Positions 1 to 11,126 of a stretch of 64,000 bases of DNA are shown here, one piece after another. Origin of the DNA: Marsupella aquatica. Lineage: Eukaryota > Marchantiophyta. The stretch is from the NCBI GenBank assembly GCA_973895155.1, contig OZ316895.1:17050001-17114000 (forward strand). The letters run 5' to 3'. Below the pieces are notes generated by a model. The model made no database searches. It saw only the letters and a list, made by a program, of their open reading frames with translations, and was not told where the DNA came from. Position numbers and translations under genes: made by a program. Position 1 is the first letter of the stretch. Each line of letters begins with the position of its first letter.

Positions 1-540
1 CAGTGACTATGTCCATTTCTTCCATATCTTACTATATAATCGCAAACAGAAGTTATTTTTAAAGGCTATGGTCTAGAATGAATACTCTAGACCATAACTC
101 AAATAAGGACAAAATGTATAATGACTTTGAATAAGACAAGTCTAAAACGTGCACCAAAAAATAGATCTGGGTACACAAAAAAATAGGTATGCAAAGATAA
201 TGGAAAAGAATATAGATTTATTAATATTTTCATTTTTATTTTTGTTTTCAATTCTATTTATGTCCTTAAGAAAGTTAAAAAGTGTGGGAAAGTGAATATT
301 TGTGACTATGTCCATTTCTTGCACATGTTCCTACTAAAAAATATTTGGAGGAAAAGTGAGTATTCCTTGCTCTCACACATCTTCTTCCAAGTTCCTGACA
401 AAGGGGGAAAAGTGATAAAATGGTGTTCCCACAATTTCATGGAGAGTGCTCTTGAGGCAGAATTAATTCATCAATAATGTTCTAGATAAAATCTAAAAAG
501 AGGAGAAAAGTGAATATTTTGCTCCTTTAAATTATTTACG

Positions 541-665
541 GACCCCCATTAGGGGTCTCTTGCAAATTCTCTGCCATGAGGTTGCGCCACATCATCACAA
601 CTAGCCACAAACAGGAATGATCCTACTTTTAACAATAACAAACATGCACATTCCTGTTTGTGGCA
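541..665. repeat. Dispersed repeat with a 16-bp inverted repeat (copy 1)
   Basis: Positions 604-619 and 649-664 are a perfect 16-bp inverted repeat (GCCACAAACAGGAATG and its reverse complement) with a 29-nt loop. The 541-665 segment resembles 56884-57015, including the flanking CCCCAT and GAGCCACAT-like blocks and the AC-rich loop. The family is unknown. It could be a MITE or the fold-back end of a larger element. Confidence 0.55.
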
Positions 666-910
666 AAAGCAACGTAATTTTTGGGACGCCATGCCATAAA
701 TATTAAACGTAAAAAAAACTAAAATACAAAAGAAGAGATGTCACTTAGTAAAACAAAGTTATCATTTTGATGTTTGTCAAAGATATATTAGTGGTTTATA
801 TCAAAATGCTTGTATTTTTTAATTGTTTGCAAGTTTGAAAAAATCAATCGATAAAAATGTACATAATTAAAACCCATTTGGCTTCACATTCTAAAACTAA
901 ATAATAAATC

Positions 911-1400
911 TCCTTAGTGCTTGATAAAATTTGCTAATGTTTGATTCATTGGAAAATTCAAGATCAAGATTTAGAAACTCGTGATCTCTTTAGTAATGTC
1001 TTGATAAAATCTCTCAATGTCACTCATTGGAAAGCTAGAGTAAAATTAAAAACTCATCATCTCCTTAGTACTTGACAAAATCTATCAATGTTAGGTTCAT
1101 TGGAAAGCTAGAGAAATTTAGATACTCATGATCTCTCTATTTCTTGACAAATAATCTCAATGTCACACATTAGAAAGTTAAAAAAATTGAAAACCTCCTC
1201 ATCTTTTGAATACCGTGACAAAATCTAACATAAAATTTGTAAATGTCAGACTCAATGTTAGAAAGCTAAAAGAATTCATGAACTCATAATCAAAATTTCT
1301 TATACTAACACTCATTGGAAAGGCAAAGATATTGAAAGACTCATATGGAACTTCACAAAATTTGTCAATTTGAGGCTCATTGGAAACCCTTTCTCGATTA
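911..1400. repeat. Decayed tandem array, about 70-75-bp units
   Basis: Units begin near 911, 986, 1061, 1131 and 1197. They share the order CTCCTTAGT, CTTGACAAAAT, CAATGT, TCATTGGAAAGCTAGAG, AAACTCATGATCT. Later units up to about 1400 keep only CTCATTGGAAA and ACAAAATTTGT. Divergence is high, so the array is old. It has no coding potential. Confidence 0.65.
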
Positions 1401-2005
1401 AGAGATATCACAATCTCGTCACCGTCACAAACTTAGCCGCTACAAATTGATTTATTTGATTACGTCACCATCGCTTGTCCACAATGCTTGCTTCCCGGCT
1501 TGAATTGTTCGCATCTCTTAGATAATCTTCAACTAAAGTTCACTCTAAACACAGGTTGACGCCAAATGCAGCCTCTATGTCAAAGAACAATTATTGGTCT
1601 TCCCATCACACCATAGCTTTCTTAAATAAAAATAACTACAAATCTTTTGTTTGAAGTGAGGGCTCATTCATTTTGTGTGTGGTCTTCCCACCAAATTGAC
1701 AAATGCTCTTTTGCCAACAGCTGAGTGTTGTGCTCTAGTCTGTCTTGTGGGGGTAATGCTCAATGTAACTCACAAACAATCAATCAAGAATGGTTGAACG
1801 ATGATTTCTCCAATGTGTAAGCAAAACTTATAAGAAAACTCAATTCCTCCACATTCAACCTTCTGTTTGATAAATCTTTATCTTTTGAGCATTTGTTTTT
1901 GTGCGAGCACACACCAACACCATCGGGAGACTCAAAATAGTTAATTACCGTCTTGATGAAAATTGATTTCACTTAATCACACAAACATTCCTTAGATGAA
2001 CTTGC

Positions 2006-2310
2006 TTATAAGGGAGGGAAGCTACTATTGTCCTTGACAAAACTAAAAAAGATATACATCACACTGTCACCGAAAAAAGGCTGCACACCTGGAGACATGG
2101 TACCAAAAGGCACAACATTCCAGCAAAGTGGAGAAATGAAGGAAAACCCCAAATAGACCAAAAACCCAATAAAGGGGGAAATTGGAGGAAGACCCCAAGT
2201 AGACAATTGAGGCCCCCACCCGGGGTCCCACCCATAAAAAGGACAAAAGGCCTGCAAAGAAGAAAACGAAGAACCCAATAAAGAGGGGGGGAAAGGGACT
2301 TTTTTGTGCC
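2006..2310 (-). mobile_element. Possible relic of a LINE 3' tail
   Basis: On the minus strand this segment is a G- and T-rich, A-poor stretch with CCCCCTTTATTGGGTT, which recurs in degraded form at 26190-26400. This is the base composition of the 3' untranslated tail of the LINE at 30.6-37.4 kb. No target-site duplication or reverse transcriptase remnant is visible, so the assignment is tentative. Confidence 0.3.
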
Positions 2311-2570
2311 TGCTGAAACAGTAGGCTTGGGAGGGAAATCGAGAAATTAATGTCCTTTGTGGGAATCCGCTAGAAATCGAGAAGTTAATGTCAGGATCGT
2401 TCGGCACAATTTGCACAAGGCGGGAAGCGGGATTCGATATCTCTCCTTCCAGAAATTTGAAACTTCCTCATTCATATTGTTCTGTGTGGTCTTCTACAGA
2501 CCACAAAACACCTGTTCCATTCTTTGGTGTACAGCGATTCTAGCATTCTGTAGCAATTCGATCTTGACGA

Positions 2571-3046
2571 AGGTGAGCTCTCTCTCTCTCTCCCTCTCTC
2601 TCCCGTCTGCAATTATCTTAGCACAATTCGCACTTCCATAGGACGAAAGCACACATCCTCATCCTCAGGGAGGTGAGCTTGCCCTCTCTTTGACCGGTCT
2701 GCAATCATCTTTGCACAATCCTGTCTACTGTCTGACCTGATATAATTATAATGCCAACTGCACATCCGCTCAACCTCAGGGAGGTGAGCTCGCTCTCTCT
2801 CTCTCTCACCGGTCTGCAATTATCTTTTGCACAATTCTGTCTACTAGACACCTGATATAATAATACCAACTGCCCCCATCCGCTCAAGTGCTCAACCTCA
2901 TGGAGCCATGGAGGTGAGCTCGCTCTAGTCTCCAGAAGTCCAGATCTCCATCTCTCTCACCGGTGACCGGTCTACAATCATCTCTGCACAGTTCTGTCTA
3001 CTAGACACCTGATATAATAATGCCAACTGCACATCCGCTCTGAGCC
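2571..3046. repeat. Four-unit tandem array upstream of ELP5
   Basis: Units start at about 2571, 2671, 2782 and 2912 and are 100-135 bp long. Each has AGGTGAGCT, a CT-rich tract, ACCGGTCTGCAATCATCT, TTGCACAATTCTGTCTACT, and then CCTGATATAATAATGCCAAC and CATCCGCTC. Unit 1 is the most diverged. The array lies 540 bp before the ELP5 start codon, in its likely promoter or leader. Each unit carries AG/GTGAGCT, which matches a 5' splice-site consensus. Confidence 0.8.
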
Positions 3047-3401
3047 GGGAGGGCAAATTTATTTGGAGGTTCCACGCGGCAGTCATTTGTCCTCCACAGC
3101 GCAGAGAAGCACTTGGCGGGCTTGAATCGAGAAGCTGCTCAGTGTTGAAGCTCATTTCATTTGGGAGAGGATGGTGAATTGACGCATGGGAGGCACTCAG
3201 GTACGTCGGCTTAAAATTAAGTTACGTAGCGGTTGATAAATGGGCGATGCTGAGTAGGCTCAAAGCAATAAAGTCCGGGAGGGAGTCAGATACTTGGCCT
3301 TCAATTAATCGAGGTCGTCCATTACTACTGTAGCCTCGATCCTTTCGCTTTGTGATACGTTTTCGGTGTCAGATTTAGCAGCCTACGAACCTGCCGCACC
3401 T

Positions 3402-3451
3402 AAACCCTAATGCCCCACAGAAGAGGAATCTGCAGTCGGTTAGGGTTTAGG
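3402..3451 (+). promoter_or_regulatory. Two telo-box motifs in the ELP5 promoter or leader
   Basis: AAACCCTAA lies at 3402-3410 and, in opposite orientation, TTAGGGTTTAGG at 3440-3451. Telo-boxes are common near the transcription starts of plant translation-related and housekeeping genes and are bound by TRB/Pur-alpha-type proteins. They lie 140-190 bp before the ELP5 start codon. Their function here is inferred from position. Confidence 0.5.
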
Positions 3452-3589
3452 AAAAAAGCAGGACTGCAGGAGGACTGTATCTATCTTCCTAAGGGTGTCT
3501 GGGTACCATTGATGGGGATGTGCAGGTGATGAACCGAGCCGGCCGGCCAAGGCAAGGGAAGAGAACGAGAGGGGCGAGGGAGGTGAGAA

Positions 3590-4795
3590 ATGGTGGACAG
3601 CGTGAAGAGGAGGCTTCGAGATGGTGTCTTAGAAAACGAGCAGCCGCCTGCGATTATGTTGCGAGACACAGTGTCGACCACGGGCGGACCACCTCTGTTG
3701 AAGCACCTACTGCTATCTATTTGCGACAATGTTTCTAGAGGTCTCTCGCAAGCTAAGGGCGTGGTTGTCGTTGCCCTTAGTGAACCTCCGGAGAGTTACA
3801 CCAACTTTCTGCAGGAGGCCGAGCTAACGGACCCCTGCGATGACGGTCCACCCAGCTGGTTTCGCTTGCTCGACTGCTACACGGATCCTCTGGGCTGGGA
3901 AGGGGAATCTGAAGGAAATGACAACCATAGGGGTCCTCTAGTCTGTAGAAATGTCCGCAACTTGGATGGTCTGGTGACAGGCATTCTTGAACTAGCTAAG
4001 GCTTCTGTCCAGTCTTCTGGGTCCCCGGATTGTTTCACAATCTTCATTGATTCGGTGAGCATGTTACTTAGATATCATGACATGACAACAGTGACGCTCT
4101 TACTGCAAGCGTTGCGAAGTACTGATCAAGTAGCCGGTGTATGCTGGCTCGTACACGGTGACTTGCACGACCCGCGAATCATGAAAGGCTTCGAGTATAA
4201 TGCTTCCACGACCATCGCTGTAGAACCGTACGTGGATGCCGAGGGTGAGAGGAGAGAAGGAGGCCTGGTGACCATTCGGCAGAAGCGGAGGAATGGGAGG
4301 GTCCGCGAAAACGTGGAGAGGTTCTACTTTACTGGAGGTGGAGGACCAACTTTCGGGCCTCTAGATAAGATTGAGCCTCTCGAGAGTGGGAGTGGAAAGG
4401 ATACGGCCCCTAAGGTTCAATTCAACTTATCCCTCACGGAGAGAGAATTGGAAGACCGGTCCAAAGTGATTCTTCCTTTTGAACATCAAGGGAACGGCCA
4501 GGAAGGGAAGATCTACGACGGAAGAGCGAATATCAAGATGTCCTATCTAGCCTCTCAAGCTCGAGATTTGGCATTGTCGGATGCAGCACATAGCAACCAA
4601 GGGAGGGTCCGTGGTGGAAAAGAGGTCGCGCAAAGGTCTCGTTTTTCCTCTCAAGCTGGAGAAGTGGCACGAGCAGAGGATGAACCTGAGTCAGCCGTTC
4701 TAGGGACGGGATTCGGAGAGATACATTATCTGCGGGATTCTGACGATGAGCGGCCTGATTCTGATGAGGATCCGGATGATGATCTTGACATTTGA
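3590..4795 (+). CDS. ELP5: Elongator complex protein 5 (ELP5)
   Basis: This encodes 401 residues, near the usual plant ELP5 length. ELP5 is a RecA-fold subunit of the ELP4-5-6 subcomplex of Elongator, which supports U34 modification of tRNA wobble positions in the cytoplasm and assists transcription. The N-terminus (VKRRLRDG), the block DCYTDPLGW at residues 95-103, the central DSVSMLLRYHD segment and the acidic C-terminal end DSDDERPDSDEDPDDDLDI (383-401) match the plant family as I know it. The start is the first ATG in this frame, placed just before the conserved N-terminal block. The whole reading frame is in one exon with no frame break. Telo-boxes and a tandem array lie upstream. Confidence 0.9.
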   Translation: MVDSVKRRLRDGVLENEQPPAIMLRDTVSTTGGPPLLKHLLLSICDNVSRGLSQAKGVVVVALSEPPESYTNFLQEAELTDPCDDGPPSWFRLLDCYTDPLGWEGESEGNDNHRGPLVCRNVRNLDGLVTGILELAKASVQSSGSPDCFTIFIDSVSMLLRYHDMTTVTLLLQALRSTDQVAGVCWLVHGDLHDPRIMKGFEYNASTTIAVEPYVDAEGERREGGLVTIRQKRRNGRVRENVERFYFTGGGGPTFGPLDKIEPLESGSGKDTAPKVQFNLSLTERELEDRSKVILPFEHQGNGQEGKIYDGRANIKMSYLASQARDLALSDAAHSNQGRVRGGKEVAQRSRFSSQAGEVARAEDEPESAVLGTGFGEIHYLRDSDDERPDSDEDPDDDLDI

Positions 4796-4845
4796 TTGAA
4801 GGGAATCCCTGATGTAAAGTGAAAAACTGTGCATGGAGTGTGGCC

Positions 4846-5158
4846 CTGATCGAGAACTGAGGAGATGGGAGGCCGCACTGGTGTCTTGCTGAGGAACCCA
4901 GGTTGTTCCACAAGTTAGGGGTCAGGGTCATGTGTCAATACACAGTGCCTCTGGCCCAAGTTTTTGAGTGAAGTTCTACCAGACCTCTCTTCTGACCTCA
5001 AAGCAGATCTTCCGGAAGTGGCGCTGATCAAGAACTTGCGAAACAGATGCCCGACTGATGCCCAGCTTTGAGGAAGGGTTGTCCATGTTTGCAGGGTTTC
5101 GGGTTATGTATCATACATAACCTATGGGCCCAAGTTTTTGAGTGAAGATTGACAACCC
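4846..5158. repeat. Diverged direct repeat of about 140 bp
   Basis: The two copies, about 4846-4990 and 5026-5158, both begin TGATC(G/A)AGAACT. Both end in a near-identical GGCCCAAGTTTTTGAGTGAAG block. The middle is diverged. They lie just after the ELP5 stop codon, probably in its 3' UTR. Confidence 0.6.
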
Positions 5159-5858
5159 TCGTTTGGAAAGACGAGGCCTGCACGGCTTTTAACCTTCAAT
5201 CTTGCTTCGACTGTGACTTCCATCCAGGTCCCGAAAATGTGTTCATCGTTCAGCCGCAACAGCTGGACTATCTGTCCCGACCTGTCAATCAGGTACCGAT
5301 GAAGTGAGGGGTTGAGATTTGGGCTCTTAGGGCTTTCCCAGTGCACACTATCTTTTTACTAAAGACTCTTCCATCAAATGACGTTGAATTCTGCACACCT
5401 ATCAGGAATCCTTGTTCCGGTCCGAACGCTTCGTAGAACCTACAGCTTGCAGGGTATGGTAGAAGAGATGGTGCAAGCGCGAGCTCTCTACAAACCACAT
5501 TGCCCTGGGTTTTCGGTGCAGGCCTAATGGGCAGGTTTTCTGAAAGGTGTGCAGACTGGAACATGATTTGATGAGGAGAGTCTAGTGAAAAGTTAGGAGT
5601 GATGATACAAGAGTTTCTGGACGAAGCAGAACTGTGTTCCGACATTGTTCGATCTCCTCCTTGTCGTTCGGTGGAGTTTTATAATGAGGTACAGAGTCAC
5701 ATGCACGAGACTGGGGACTCGGTCCTGGACTGGAGGGCCCTGGTGGCATTTGCTTTCGAGCCTGCCATGCCGACCGAGAGCTGGCGATCTCTACTCTCGA
5801 ATATCAGAAGCAACCCCTCAATTTAGGTTCCTGTTGGTTCAAGTTGTAATCTCTCTCC

Positions 5859-6028
5859 CTTATGCCTGAAATAGTCGCAGCACAGACTCAAGTCGAGACT
5901 CAAGTCGAAACAAGACAATTGTCTGGAGAAGGCTAAGCACGTTTTTCTCGTGTTTCAATTCTAGACTTTTTCCACAATTGTCTTTTTTCGACTTGTGCCT
6001 CCGCTACGACTATTTCAGATTGCATAAG
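5859..6028. other. Long imperfect hairpin (pre-miRNA-like or fold-back element)
   Basis: The arms 5859-5925 and about 5970-6028 pair over roughly 55-60 bases. CTTATGC pairs with GCATAAG, CTGAAATAGTCG with CGACTATTTCAG, and a CAAGTCGAAA...AGACAATTGT block pairs with its counterpart around 5973-5995. The left arm carries an extra 12 bases because AGACTCAAGTCG is tandemly duplicated (5884-5895, 5896-5907). Length and loop size fit a plant miRNA precursor, but a recent inverted duplication would look the same. Confidence 0.6.
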
Positions 6029-6427
6029 CTCACCTGACCGTTTGTACGTTGAAGTCTGATTAGAATCGAACTTTGACATTATGTCAAGAGCGTGTGTGAT
6101 TTCTAGCTCTTTTGACGTTCTAGAATTGGGATACGTCTCTAACCTTGTCTACAACCTGTAGTATCGAACTAGCGCCTGGTGATTCCAAATTGGAATGGGT
6201 TTTTAAGCCGTTTCATTCATCCTAGGCCCATAGTAGGGAAGGCTACTGAAGTATTTGTTTGCGTCTCAATCTTAGGCATTTCTTTGTACCTTCTTTCGCT
6301 ACTAAAGATTCTTAGACTTCGATATTTGATTTCTGCTTTCGTAGCAGACAGCAATAAACTACACTGTTTAAGAAATCTGTGTGCCTCACGGCTGATTACA
6401 TTTATACACCTTACATTCACCATTGTA

Positions 6428-6546
6428 TCGTCATTTCACATCATTTTTTTTTAGCTGCAAGTCTCAAGTTGCTCGTCCTTATTTACTGTGTCGTCATTGC
6501 ACATCATTTTTTTTAAGCTGCAAGTCTCAAATCTTTAAGCTCGTCC
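6428..6546. repeat. Tandem duplication, about 65 bp
   Basis: TCGTCATT(T/G)CACATCATT plus a T run, AGCTGCAAGTCTCAA and GCTCGTCC occur twice, at about 6428-6478 and 6493-6546. Confidence 0.75.
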
Positions 6547-7379
6547 ATCAGTGGTTCACTAATAGACGCTCAACAAATTGTCTTCAACTCCAGCACACTT
6601 TGCAAATTTCTAGGTCTCCATGTATTTCCAGAAGTGCCCGACAGCCCAGAATAAGTCAGTAGAGACTCGATTTCCTAGCTTGTGTTTGAGAACTGCCTAT
6701 TTTGTAATTTTGCAATTTACATAATTACCAGGGACGTCCGAGTCCTTAGTATATTTGAGGCTAGACATAGGGCTCATGAGAGCATGTGACCTTTCTGCTA
6801 CTAAGTTGTACTGAACAAATGCTCTAAAACGCAATGCTGTGGAGCAATATTTCTTTTGGCTGAAAGAAGTTCACTTGAGGTGATGGGGGCCGACAGCGGC
6901 CCGAGTTGTTGGCTTCGTTGGCAATGTACATCTGTACCGTAGAAACATACTGTTCATTGGACTGTTTTAATGGCCTAGATGGTTTTGTTGTCAACCTTAT
7001 TATAGAAACGTATTGTTCAGATCACCGAAGTATTACTGGAATTCACACACTTGATTTGAGCAAACAATCTTGACTTGGCCTAAGGCACATTTGCATTTCT
7101 TTCACGTAGATTTATTTTGGGGGGCCGTCGAGTGCAACTTTTTTGAGCAAAACATCACATCCAAGTAGCACTTAGTCTCACAATTCATGCAGGCTGTCCT
7201 TGGGGGCTGTCTTATGTAGAGCAAATGTGATAAAAATACATAAGTAATAAACCTTGAGGGTCCCTAGTCCAAGATATGAGATGCAAGTTGTGTTATCACA
7301 AAAACCCAATTCCTCACTGAAGCTTCATTTGAGGAGTCCTTTCAAGAGTGTTTTTTCCCAATGCAAGCATGACTTGGCC

Positions 7380-7574
7380 AGGGTTAAACCACAACTACCC
7401 AAGCTACGGGTTACCTGATAAATTTTTCTTGAAATTGTGGAGCAAACTGGCATGGGGGAGGTCCTGAAATTGTGAAGCAAACTGGCATACTAGAGGAGAA
7501 GAGTAATTAAAATGTGAAAAAGGGGGGAGGTCTTGGACGCTTCCCTTATATAGGGCAAGTTGTGGTTTAAGGAT
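7380..7574. mobile_element. Small TIR element (MITE), copy 1
   Basis: TTAAACCACAACT at 7384-7396 and its exact reverse complement at 7558-7570 bound a 187-bp non-coding segment. A related segment at 50337-50768 shares the ends, the AAGCTA(C/T)GGGT(T/A)ACCTG block, the AAATTGTGGAGCAAA block and the GAATGTGAAAAAG-type block. If TTAA is the duplicated target, the element proper has ACCAC termini. That target fits piggyBac-like elements, and TAA would fit PIF/Harbinger. Superfamily undecided. Confidence 0.7.
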
Positions 7575-10245
7575 ATCTATCATTACTCTACTTAGATGCT
7601 TGTAAGAACTATACATTTTTGACTTGACTGTTTTGGAGTTATTTGATGACAGGAGTAAAGTATTTCCTTTAGGCTATTTCACAGTTTTTCTACAAGATCA
7701 ATAAAGCATCTGAAACAACTTGCAATACCAGAACCTTGGGTCAGTCATGAATGAGAATTTGAGCTTTATATATGGACTGGATATCATTTTGCATGGAGAA
7801 TAAAATATTGATTTACTTGAATCTACTATAGTGTCTTTTTTTCTCTTATCTCATACTGATTCTTTAAGTTAAGAACAATTCTGTACTTTTCATTGTTCTT
7901 ATGTCTTTATTGTTTTTTCTCATTTATTGAAGGTTTCTGCTCATTGCACTTTCATTTGCTTGCTCTTCATTGTTTATAGAATGATATTTACTCCTTTTCA
8001 ACTAAAAAACTTTACTATTTCATGCTTTCATTCCAAGCCCATTGAATTGTTTTGCTCCTTGGTACACAAACAGAATAGCTAAAATCAGATTCTTTTTGGG
8101 GGAGAATTTTAGAATATTTGTGCAAGTTCAAATAGCACTACGGTGTATAGTGACAAACCAGGTGTACACCATGTTGTATAATGTATTGTTCTACCTTTAG
8201 TGACCAAGCAGGTGTCCACTATATTGTATAGCCTAGTGACCACATAGGTTTGGTCACGGGCCTGGTTAGTGTGGTACCAAGAAGAGTAGGGTGGCCAATC
8301 ACTTATATCACACTGGAGGGCTGGTAATGACAGGGGGTTGCCTGACACGCCTAATCTGCTCTGTTAGATGTTCCAAATTTAAGGAGTATTGCTGGATCTG
8401 GCAGCCAGAGTCTCGATGGAGTGATGACACATCTAGTTTTCACTGTTACTTCTTCCAAATTGTGAGACTATTGTCCAATCTAGCAACCAGAGTCTCAAAG
8501 GTATAAGGAAATCTTATTTTCTTACTTGTATGTGTACTTAGCTAGCGCAGATATTGGGTAAGAATTTGGCAAAATTGAAGTCACCCTCTTTTAATTATGT
8601 TGTGATCCAACCATTTCCTCTTGACACATTGTGAGTTGACTTAGTGTCCGTGAAAAGCATATTGCTACAGTTGGGATACTTGCTTGAGATTCCATGCAAG
8701 GTCCCCTATTGTTTGGTTTGGTACCTTATTTGACTAAGAAACTTTTTACAGCTAAGCTTTCTAACTGGTTTGTTCACTTTGTTGTGACATGGCTTAAAGC
8801 CTTGACGACGCATTGATTAGTATGAGCTTAAATGCAAATTCACATCAGTAGCAACTGGTAGGTGGATCACAGGTCGCTTGCTTCTGGCCAGATAGAGTCA
8901 TTTTGGGGGGAGGAATGCCAAGTTAATTTGGTTTCTGATTGCTTCAACGCTTGAAAGCAAAGAAACACAATAAATGAAAGTTAGAACGATAGTAAGCAAC
9001 CAACTTTCAGTTTCTATCTTATAGTCTGCTGGCTCGTGCATTTGCATATTATAGTTGAAATGACTCAGCAGCCCCTAAAGTGCCTGGCTATCCCCTCTCC
9101 CTTTTCTTTCCTCAACCCAACACTCATGCATGTACAGCTTCATATAATAATAGGTATGAAGCTTAGCTTAGCCTTGCTTTTCGCTTCATAGAACAGAATT
9201 GAGTTTTATTGCAATTTTATCTTTTAATGTCCTTTTTGTCCGGGTGTATCCTTTGTATTTTGTGACTTTTTTGTTTTGCACCTTTAGCTTTGGAGTGCCT
9301 TGAATGAGATGAATTATTAATCATCTAATCCACCCTTATATGGGTATTTTCCACCTTAATAGATGCGACAGAGTCAACTCCATTCAGATTTGAATATATG
9401 ACCTCATGTTTGCCATTGTGAGTTGCTACCAAAGACTATAAGATCTATTTGGCCTGGTTAGGAGAAATTAATATATAAATAGTTTGATATGAAAATCTAA
9501 GCCAGCCCTATTAGAGGGTTCAAAATCCAGGGAGAATTTGGTTTTGCTTTTAACATTGAAACTTATTTGAAATGCATATGAAATTCTAATACTGGGGTCT
9601 TTCTTTTGTAGGTTTTTTAATGTCCTAGAAGGACCCCAATCACAGGAGAACTAATTTGTTTTCTCTATTTTGTTGTTTCAGATAGTATATAGTAAGTTTA
9701 TGACAGGTTAAAGTAGTGAAGTTTGAGATGAGAAAGATAGAAGATAGTGGGAGTCTGGAGCAATATGAAGTATTCTAAAATGGTCATACCAGTTGCAAAA
9801 GTTACGTAATAAATATGTTTTGCTATCTCTTTTTGGATGATTGTAAAATTTGATCTCCAAGGTAAAATATAGATTTTCTAGATGCTCCCATTTGCTCCAA
9901 TCTCTCAAGGGTCAGAATAGTAATGAGGTACTCCTTTGCACTCACCCTGGATCCACTGCTTTTCCGCTGTTTGTTCCCCCATCTGTTCCTTGGCAGTATA
10001 ATAGATACACAGATTGGTGTATGATAATCTCTATAAGCCATAAACACTTCTCAGAGCCCTTATATATTATCTTTCTTGCCATGTGAAAATTCTAAAATAT
10101 TCCTTATTCAATTTAATAACTGACCTTTACATCTTCCTAGATTGAAGGATATCCCTCAGACTCAAGCTTGTGGGGTTTGTGACTGGGTATGTGGGAAAGT
10201 GGCTACTGGGATCCAAGACAAAACCTGGCTGAGGTTGGTCAAAAG

Positions 10246-11126
10246 TGGGCAGTACTATTTAGTGAAGTGAAATTTGGCCATTTTTTGCACTTAGAAAGAA
10301 ACCCTGGTGGAGGAGGTACAGCAGGTTTGGTCAACTACACTAGATCCTTCCAACAATTGGGGAAACGAGGGTCTCAAGTGAGGGCACTCATGGAACCCAG
10401 TCTCACGGTGCGAGCATAGCAACAAGCAAGGCCGGCCCGGGGCCGGCCGCATTATTATTCAACCTCCTTCTTCTCCTTTGGGCAGTACTGTTTAGTGGGG
10501 TGAAATTTGGCCAAATTTTGCACTTAAAAGAAACCCTGGTTGGAGGAGGTACAGCAGGTTTGGTCAACTACACTAGATCCTTCCAACAATCAGGGAAATG
10601 AGGGTGCCAAGTGAGGGCGCTCACAGAACCCAGTCTCATGATGCGAGCGTGGTAACAAGCAAGGCAGGCGGCATTATCATTCTCCTCCTCCTTTGGGCAG
10701 TACTGTTTAGTGGGGTGAAATTTTGCATTTAAAAGAAACCCTGGTTGGAGGAGGTACAGCAGGTTTTGTCAACTACACTAGATCCTTCCAACAATCGAGG
10801 AAATGAGGGTGCCAAGTGAGGGCACTCATGGAACCCAGTCTCACGGAGCGAGCGTAGTAACAAGCAAGGCCGGCGGCATTATTATTCTCCTCCTACTCCT
10901 CCTTTGGGCAGGACTGCTTACTTAGGTGAAATTTGGCCAATTTTTGCACTTAAAAGAAACCCAGGTTGGAGGAGGTACAGCAGGTTTGGTCAACTACACT
11001 AGATCCTTCCAACAATCGGGGAAAACGAGGGTCCCAAGTGAGGGCGCTCACGGAACCCAGTCTCACGATGCGAGCGTAGTAACAAGCAAGGCCGGCGGCA
11101 TTATTATTCTCCTCCCCCTCCTCCTT
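10246..11126. repeat. Four-unit tandem array upstream of SEC24
   Basis: Units start at 10246, 10480, 10695 and 10906 and are 211-234 bp. Each has GGGCAGTACTGTTTAGTG, GAAATTTGGCC, AAACCCTGGTTGGAGGAGG, CAACTACACTAGATCC, CAACAAGCAAGGC(C)GGC and a GGCATTATTATTCTCCTCC end. Unit 1 has an expanded GGCCGGCCCGGGGCCGGCC palindrome. Unit 3 lacks about ten bases after GAAATTT. The array ends about 470 bp before the SEC24 start codon, so it is the promoter or distal leader. Confidence 0.9.

Larger units (their letters stand above)
1..2570. other. AT-rich intergenic DNA
   Basis: No coding region can be supported here. The open frames are short and show no family resemblance. The segment holds two related copies of a short stretch (around 5-25 and 302-322), an inverted repeat, a decayed tandem array and a possible LINE-tail relic, all listed separately. 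Confidence 0.6.
4796..10245. other. Long intergenic region
   Basis: There is no gene I can support over 5.4 kb. The first few hundred bases probably include the ELP5 3' UTR. A 75-codon plus-strand frame at 5599-5826 has no recognisable family. The region holds a direct repeat, a long hairpin and a small TIR element, listed separately. There is also a degenerate ~65-bp duplication near 8140-8250 (GTGACCAAGCAGGTGTCCAC-like). Confidence 0.6.

Noticed and set aside
4533-4931. Minus-strand frame of 132 codons
   Set aside because: It overlaps ELP5 in antisense, and its text has no family signal. It is a shadow of the ELP5 frame.
5599-5826. Possible small exon with VEFYNEVQSHMHETGDSVLDW
   Set aside because: Looks mildly protein-like but has no family match, no splice partner and no conserved start context.
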